NCBI RefSeq assembly: GCF_032884065.1
Contig: NC_088875.1
Coordinates: 47,361,235-47,425,234, forward strand
Direction: 5' to 3'
DNA from: Artemia franciscana
Lineage: Eukaryota; Arthropoda; Branchiopoda; Anostraca; Artemiidae
DNA: 64,000 nucleotides
The stretch's first letter is position 1. Every line of letters begins with the position of its first letter. The notes under the pieces were generated by a model, which was given only the letters and a program-made list of their open reading frames with translations, did not search any database and was not told the origin of the DNA. A program made the translations under genes and the position numbers. Of the stretch, positions 57,843 through 64,000 are shown one piece after another.

Positions 57843-58940
57843 GTTCGTGGTAACAAGTGTCATTTTGATCCGGCTCAATAATGACCAAAACTCTAAAAAA
57901 CGGAATTATGATGCCAATAGACTCATTAAAAGAATCAAATTTTTATGCTGGTTTCAATTATATAAGTTTTATCAATTTTAGTCTTATGCACCAAGTTACG
58001 AACCTGAGAAAATTTGTCTTATTTCTGAAAAAAGGGGAAATACCCCCTAAAAGTCATAGAATCTTAGTGAAAATCACACCGTCAGATTTAGCGATTTAGA
58101 GAACTCTACTGGTAGAGGTTTCAAGCTCCTATATGCAAAAATGAGGGATTTTGTATTTTTTGCCAGAAGAAAGATCACAGATGCGTGTTTATTTGTTTTC
58201 TTTTTTTTTGTTTTATCCCCCGAGAGATCGTATTGACCCAGTGGTTCTAGAATATCGCGAGAGGGCTCATTTGAACGGAAATTAAAAGTTTTAGAGTCCT
58301 TTTTAAGTGACCAAGAAATGGAGGGCAACTAGGCCCCCTCCTACGCTCATTTTTCTCGAAGTCATCTAATCCAATTTTTGAGGTAGCTATTTTGTTCAGA
58401 AGAGTCGAAAAATCTAATAGCTATGTCTTTGAGGATGACTTAATTCCCCACAGTCTCTGGAGGAAGGGATGAAAGTTATAAACTTTGCCCATTTTTTACA
58501 AATATTACTGGTTATTGGGAAGTGTACAGACACTTTCAGGGGATTTTTTTGTGGTTTGGGGGTTCGGAGGGAGGGGCTCACATGGGAGTATCTTTCCATG
58601 GAGGAAGTTTTCATGGGAGAAGGGACATTTCAATGAAGGGGGCGCCGGATTTACCAGCATTGTTTAAGAACGATCAGAAATTAAATAAAAAAGAAGTATT
58701 TTCAGCTGATAGTAAGGAGCAATATTAAAACAGAAATTATCATGTATATGAGGGGGTTCGCCCTCTTGTCAATACCTTGCTCATTACGCTAAAGTTTTTT
58801 TTTAGTACTTTCAAAAGATCTAATTATTCCAATTAAAGAGTCTTTGGGATTCAGGGGCCATTCTTAAAGAATTGGATGACAATTCGAAACTTTATCCTAA
58901 AGAGCAAGATATTAACTAAGTTTTAATGTTGCTCCTTACT
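57843..58940 (-). mobile_element. A-repeat in peroxidasin intron 2
   Basis: Reverse orientation: AGTTCGTGGTAAC, GCTCAATAATGACC, CCCCTAAAAGTCATAGAATC, GATCACAGATGCGTG and AACTAGGCCCCCTCC. Next comes the TTTCCATGG/TTTTCATGGG block (58590-58620), then a hairpin module TTACGCTAAAGTTTTT...CTTTATCCTAAAGAGC at 58790-58910, ending TTGCTCCTTACTTTCAG. It immediately precedes the Penelope-like element. Confidence 0.65.
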
Positions 58941-59064
58941 TTCAGTTGAAAAAACTTGTGTTTTTTAATTATTATCTAAGATTGAATAGTTTAGCTGATT
59001 GTTCAGTTAAAAGACATACAGAAAGACAGATATTTGTTTTAATCGAAATGTTACTTCAATTTAA

Positions 59065-61856
59065 CTTGTATCTAAACAGAGAAAACAATTTTTATTCGTT
59101 TTCTACTTCTATTTCTGTTGGTTTACGTTTCATTTATTTATTCAGGGTAGCTTGTGTAAAAGTCGTTGTTTTCTTTGCCAAGATCATTTTGTCCCACGGA
59201 CTTCTGTTAAGAGTACATTGTATAATAAAAATTTTGCATGTAAGTTACGTGGTAATGTTAATTGTAGAACAACCAATGTAATTTACCTATTAGAATGTTT
59301 TGAATGCTGCCTACAATATGTGGGAGAAACAACTAATAATATATATAAAAGATTTTCTGGACATAAGACAACAGTTAATAACGAAAAAACTAATAACAAT
59401 CTAGTTCAACATTGTAATAATGGTAAATGTTCCATATCAGATATAACTGTCACAATTTTAGAAAATTTAGAATTAGAAAATTTAAATAAAGAAGAGAAGA
59501 ATAATAGACTACGTAAACAGGAGGATTTCTGGATCCATACTCTTGGTACAGCTTATCCTTTTGGGCTAAATGATCGTGTAGCAAAATATGGTGACATGTC
59601 TCATGTTGTTGTTAAATGTATTGATGGTTTTATGGACCATCCTTCTTTTACTTTTCCTACTAAACGTAAAAAACGATCGAGAGGACATAGGAAAAATAAT
59701 AGAAAAAATGAATTAGATGTACATATGCTTTCTATAGATCTATGCCAGCTACTTGAATCTAGGGGTATGATTTCTGTAATAAAATGTCTAAATAATTTAT
59801 ACAAGAGGAGTTTAATCAAACTTTTCTGGATTGTTAAGAAGAATACAGCTCTTGATTATAATTTTAAAGTAATAAGTGATACAATTTGCATTCTAACTAA
59901 AACGAAATTTATTTCAAAAAAGAAAAAGTTCGATAAGATTAGTAATAAGGATAACAGATTATATTTACCTATTAATTTCACTTGTAAGCAGATTGAAGAT
60001 ATTAATTTACCAGAAATTTTAAATCAGCGGCATGTGAAACAGGCCCTTCCTAGTAATTTGAATTATAATGATAGTCCAGTTTTAACTTATAAATTTTCAA
60101 AAACTATGGGGCAAATTATTTTTAATTATAATTTAATACTAAAAAGATTAGATAGTGATATAAATTGGAAACCGGTTTTTAATTGTAAGCAACTTGGCCC
60201 ATTTGTAAATCCTACTTACAAACATGTTATAACAGGGGACTTGTCAATAATAAAGCAAGATGATCTTCAAATCATAATGAATAAAGGGGCTAATTTCCGT
60301 CTGTCTCATCATCTGAAACCATCGAGTGTTCTTGATGGCTTGGAAAATGATTTTGATTTATTTATTGATAAGTGGTGTAAAAAAGAGAATAAAAATAAAG
60401 AGAGTTTTCAAAGTTGGAAGAATTTAATTATTAGTAGAATAAGAAATAAAATGTATTCTAACTTAAAAAATAGTAACACTAAATCATTATTTTATAATGC
60501 GAAGATTAAACAAGCAACTGCTAATCTAAAGAATGAATTTGTAATTGTGCCAGTGGATAAAGCTAATAATAATTTTGCCATAATTTGTCAGAAGCTGTAT
60601 TGTGATATCTTAAAAAGGGAGTTATGCACAACTAATGTTTACGAAAATGTAAATATAGAGGATGAGAATTTAATTGAAAAGACCGAAGAAATACTTTTTA
60701 AAAAATTTTAATATTAAAATAAATGACAATGATAAAAAGTTCCCTTTCCTATATTGGACCGTAACATTTCATAAGAATCTCCCTAAACCACGGTTTATTG
60801 CTGGAGCAGCTAAATGTCCAACCCGTATTGCTGCTACTGACCTCTCTTTAATTTTAAAGGGAATTGTAAATAAACTTAAAACCTATTATTCTGGTATTAA
60901 AAAATTTTCGAATTTTAATCCATATTGGAGTGTTAATAATTCACTGCAGGTGATAGATTTTTTGACAATGGTTTAAGCTAAAAGAATTGAGTCTTTCGAT
61001 TTTGCGACAATGTATACTAATTTATCACTTAATGTAGTGTTTGATAATTTAAAGACTGTTATCAAGAAATCTTTCCTCTTATCTAGTAAAAGGTTCTTAA
61101 AAATAGACACTTTTAATAAAAAAACTATATGGACAAATTGCTTTAATACTACAGTTAACTTGAGATGTTACAGCTTGGATATGATTTTTGAGTTATTAGA
61201 ATTTGTTTTATACAATACTTATATAATATTTTGGGGTGATTTGTACAAGCAAATTGTGGGAATTCCCATGGGGGGGAATGCCAGCCCATTTATAGCTGAC
61301 TTGTTTTCAAGTCAACTAGAATATAAATATATGATGGATAAGAATAATCCAATTAATTTAAAACATGTTTTGTCCAATAATAAAAGATATTTAGATGATA
61401 TTTTGGTCTTAAATTATAAGGATTTCATTGATATTTCTAAAAATATATATCCATCAGAGCTTATTCTTGAGCCTAGTCATGGCGCTGGTCGTGAAGATCA
61501 TTTCTTAGATTTAAATATTAATATTTGTGTTAATAATAAATTAAGTTTTAAAATGTATAATAAAACGGATGATTTTGATTTTGAAGTGATTAGTTTCCCA
61601 TTCCCTGAAAGTAATATACACTCAAATATCACATATTCAGCGTTTTTCTCACAGTTACTTCGTTATGCAAGGATTTGTAGTAATTATATTGATTTTAAAA
61701 ATAGATGTAAAATCTTAAGCCAAAAATTGATATCAAGAGGTTTTTCTGCAAAAAAAATTAACTTGGCAATTTAAAAAATTTAGTTTTCATTATAACGAAC
61801 TTTTAAATAAATATCAAAAGAATTATCTAGAAATACTTAAAGAAATTTTCAACTAA
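59065..61856 (+). pseudogene. Penelope-like element, N-terminal GIY-YIG (Naiad-type)
   Basis: Order on the + strand: a Cys-rich start (CKSRCFLCQDHF, about 59155), then a GIY-YIG nuclease (VIYLLECFECCLQYVGETTN, KRFSGHK, EDFWIHTLG, PFGLNDR, 59275-59580). A basic linker (KRKKRSRGHRKNNRK) follows, then the reverse transcriptase. RT marks are VIVPVDKANNNFAIICQKLY, LPKPRFIAGAAKCPTR, FDFATMYTNL (motif A), IPMGGNASPFIADLF (B), RYLDDILVLN (C) and HFLDLNINI (D). GIY-YIG ahead of RT is the permuted order of Naiad/Chlamys elements; canonical Penelope has it after RT. Breaks: a frameshift near 60700, a TAA at 60974-60976 and a frameshift at about 61755. The frame is open from 59065 without an ATG. I do not see the CxC linker motif reported for Naiads. 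Confidence 0.85.
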
Positions 61857-64000
61857 TTTCGGAGGTTCGAGAAATGTTGTCGCAGCGCCATTTATTTTGA
61901 ATTGTGTTTCTAATTGTTGCTAAAAAGAGGGATATGTTAACAGGATAAGCTTGTTTTGGTTTTACTTGGTTGTTTTACATTTCCTTTTTTTTTTCTTTCA
62001 TAGGCATGTATTTTGGGGGTGATGCCTGACACGGGGATGCCATGGATATTCTGTGGTAGCCACAACACTGTGCTGGGTAGAGAATTTAAAGTGGCGAAAC
62101 CCTATATAGGCCAGTGTATTCTCCTGATGAGCCCTTGTGTTGAGTTGTTGCCTCTGAATTATTTGTCTATATTATTTTTTCTATTGTTTGGTAAATGACG
62201 ACTTATACTTATTGACGACATAACTGCCTGTCAATGGATTATTCTTTATGGTTGATTGTGTATGGCTATGCTGTTTGACCCCTGTGATTGTATGGATAAG
62301 TAGGGATAAGGCCTCATTCAAGTGCTGGTCTATATTAATAACTAATTTAGGAAAATAGTCTTCCTTTTCTCCTTCTGTCACTTTTTTTTGTGTTTGTGCT
62401 GTTGCATTGGCGATTTCTCTTTTCATGATATACTTGGTCTTCTTGTTCAATATTCGCGCAAATTTTCAGTTGGTTCCCTTTAAGCTGTTAATTTATATTC
62501 TTTGCCCGAGATATTGCCTGAGATATACCTGAGATATTGCAGATACGCTCTCTTGACAACCTGGATGCACATAGTGCCGTTCGATTTAGTTCAACAACCC
62601 TTTCAGCATTTCTTGGGAAATTCAAATTGCCGATACTCTTTTCAACAATCCCCGTTAATACCCCCCTTAACATTCTCTGAAAATTTTAGCCTAATTTCCT
62701 TAGCTGCTGCTGAATTATTTCAAATACGGTTTTCTGACAACTTGGATGAATTTAATACGTTGTGCAAATATGGTATCAATAATAAAACCTTGAATGATCA
62801 TATTTTCTTAAACAGAGACTAGGGGAAATTTTCCCTTAATGCGCTAAACACAAATTTAATTAAAACGGATCTTACAAAATATTGTTAAAAAACCAATAGA
62901 CATTGATTCAGAACCAGTTACAAAAAGACCTTCGAGGTAAGCTGCCAAAAAGGCAGGATTTGCAATAAAAACATGTTTAAATTATTCATTTTTAATTTCA
63001 ATGAATTGCCTTGTTTCACCTCACTTGGTTTATCAGTCCTGGTTGAACATGCTGACGTAAAGATGCTTGAACTATTGTAAAAATTTCGTTTAGTTTTATT
63101 GGTTGTATGTTGTTGTGTTTTTTCCTTTTATGTACTTGTGTTTTGGTGAAGACAGCCCTTCGATATAGGGCTGAAATATCCATTCAAATTAGAATTCCAC
63201 TGCGTTACAAAAATAATTCCCTATTGTTCTTCTTGTTTTGATATTGGTGATGGAAATGCAGTGTGGTCTTCGTCGCTATTTATGAAGACTCTTTCTCGCT
63301 AGTAAAATATCCAACAGGCTCACTCCTTTTTAATGATTAATTCACATCGTTGTATTCAATATATTTCACTAATGCATTTATTCCGTCTTGTAATATTTTT
63401 ATATGCATTATATTCACTTTTGCTCCAAAGTGTAACTGTTCTTCCGACTTGAATTTGCTTAGTGCTATTACCTATCCGGTAAACATCTCGTCCATCATAG
63501 GCTTACTGACAACCCCTTGTAATTGCAACATTCTACTGCTGCGTTAGGCACTCTAGGTTTCCTTTCATCGTTGCTAGTGCCTTCAATATCCGATATCGTA
63601 AAAGCATCCATTACTGAAGAATAAGCCAAGAAGGATATCCTAAATGTTGACGCATTGAACTCTTTTTCAGTTTTGAGGTGAGTTTACTCTAAGATCTAAC
63701 ATGCCATGTATCGTTGACCTTCAAAACCAGCTTTCGCCCGATTATAAAGATCCCCCGGAACCAAAACAAGTCACGTAAGATTACATCGTCTTCACCTGTA
63801 AATATTTGGCTATGATTAGTTTGGACAATATCTCTACTTGGGAGGGGTCCTGAAGGTTTTTCCTTACACCCTTAGGTTTTTAAACAATAAAAAACATTCT
63901 CTATTATGCAACAAACACCTGCATCTTGAAGAAAAGTGATAATACCTGCGTCTTGAGGAAATCGCCGTTAATCCTCTTCATTCTCTTGAACCATTACGGA
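61857..64000. other. Rest of peroxidasin intron 2, partly possible PLE flank
   Basis: No LRR exon or other gene is recognised. Sequence just after the RT stop may be PLE untranslated region. A GAAGA/GAAAT-flanked hairpin lies at 63148-63177. The short + ORF at 62502-62822 (ending NNKTLNDHIFLNRD) has no recognised domain. Confidence 0.35.
63148..63177 (+). other. Hammerhead-like hairpin
   Basis: GAAGA, a 6 bp stem CAGCCC/GGGCTG with a 9-nt loop, then GAAAT. The layout resembles hammerhead core II (CUGAUGA-stem-GAAA) with a degenerate first box. The pairing needed for stems I and III is not evident. It lies 1.3 kb after the PLE RT stop and may be part of its pseudo-LTR. Confidence 0.3.

Noticed and set aside
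62121..62160. CTGATGAG as a hammerhead ribozyme core
   Set aside because: No GAAA box follows at a usable distance and the flanks do not pair; the nearby CGAAAC is upstream and in the wrong order.

Overview
This is a window of an AT-rich, intron-rich metazoan genome, most likely an arthropod. The evidence is two recognisable single-copy animal genes split into exons with GT/AG borders, plus a transposon mix typical of invertebrates (LINEs, Helitron/Helentron relatives, hAT, Merlin and a permuted Penelope-like element). From unverified memory, the commonest dispersed repeat, here called the A-repeat, resembles repeats of brine shrimp (Artemia). A crustacean is my best guess, but it is inference.

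Host genes, all on the + strand: (1) 8114-8968 is the last coding exon of an RB1CC1/FIP200 (Atg11/Atg17-type autophagy scaffold) homologue: coiled coil, Ser-rich linker and C-terminal Claw domain. (2) 27068-27146 is an isolated exon-like ORF between good splice sites, not recognised. (3) 54466-54638 and 57603-57674 are the first two coding exons of a peroxidasin homologue: signal peptide, LRRNT and the first leucine-rich repeat. The rest of that gene lies beyond the window. A probable initiator tRNA-Met gene and a decayed tandem duplicate lie at 1.4-1.8 kb on the - strand. A degenerate tRNA-Pro-like sequence lies at 5.3 kb.

Layout: 0-8 kb holds a Merlin-type MITE, a long-armed foldback, the tRNA duplication, a LINE tail, a GTCY-type rolling-circle element and a ~190 bp tandem repeat. 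9-19 kb holds a dead hAT transposase, LINE scraps and A-repeats. 19-34 kb is dominated by non-autonomous elements with a hairpin head, a GTCY microsatellite, a variable number of ~290 bp core repeats and a fixed tail, in both orientations. 34-45 kb has a Merlin fragment with a transposase zinc finger. It also has a LINE split by two nested A-repeats, one of which carries a near-perfect 112 bp inverted repeat. 48-54 kb has a Helitron remnant with helicase fragments and twin 3' hairpins, then two LINE remnants on the - strand. 54-64 kb is the peroxidasin 5' region, whose second intron contains a Penelope-like element with its GIY-YIG domain N-terminal to the reverse transcriptase (Naiad-type).

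The host genes show no sign of acting together; the rest is layered transposon insertion, decay and local duplication. Element boundaries are eye estimates, good to about 10-50 bp unless a precise site is given.
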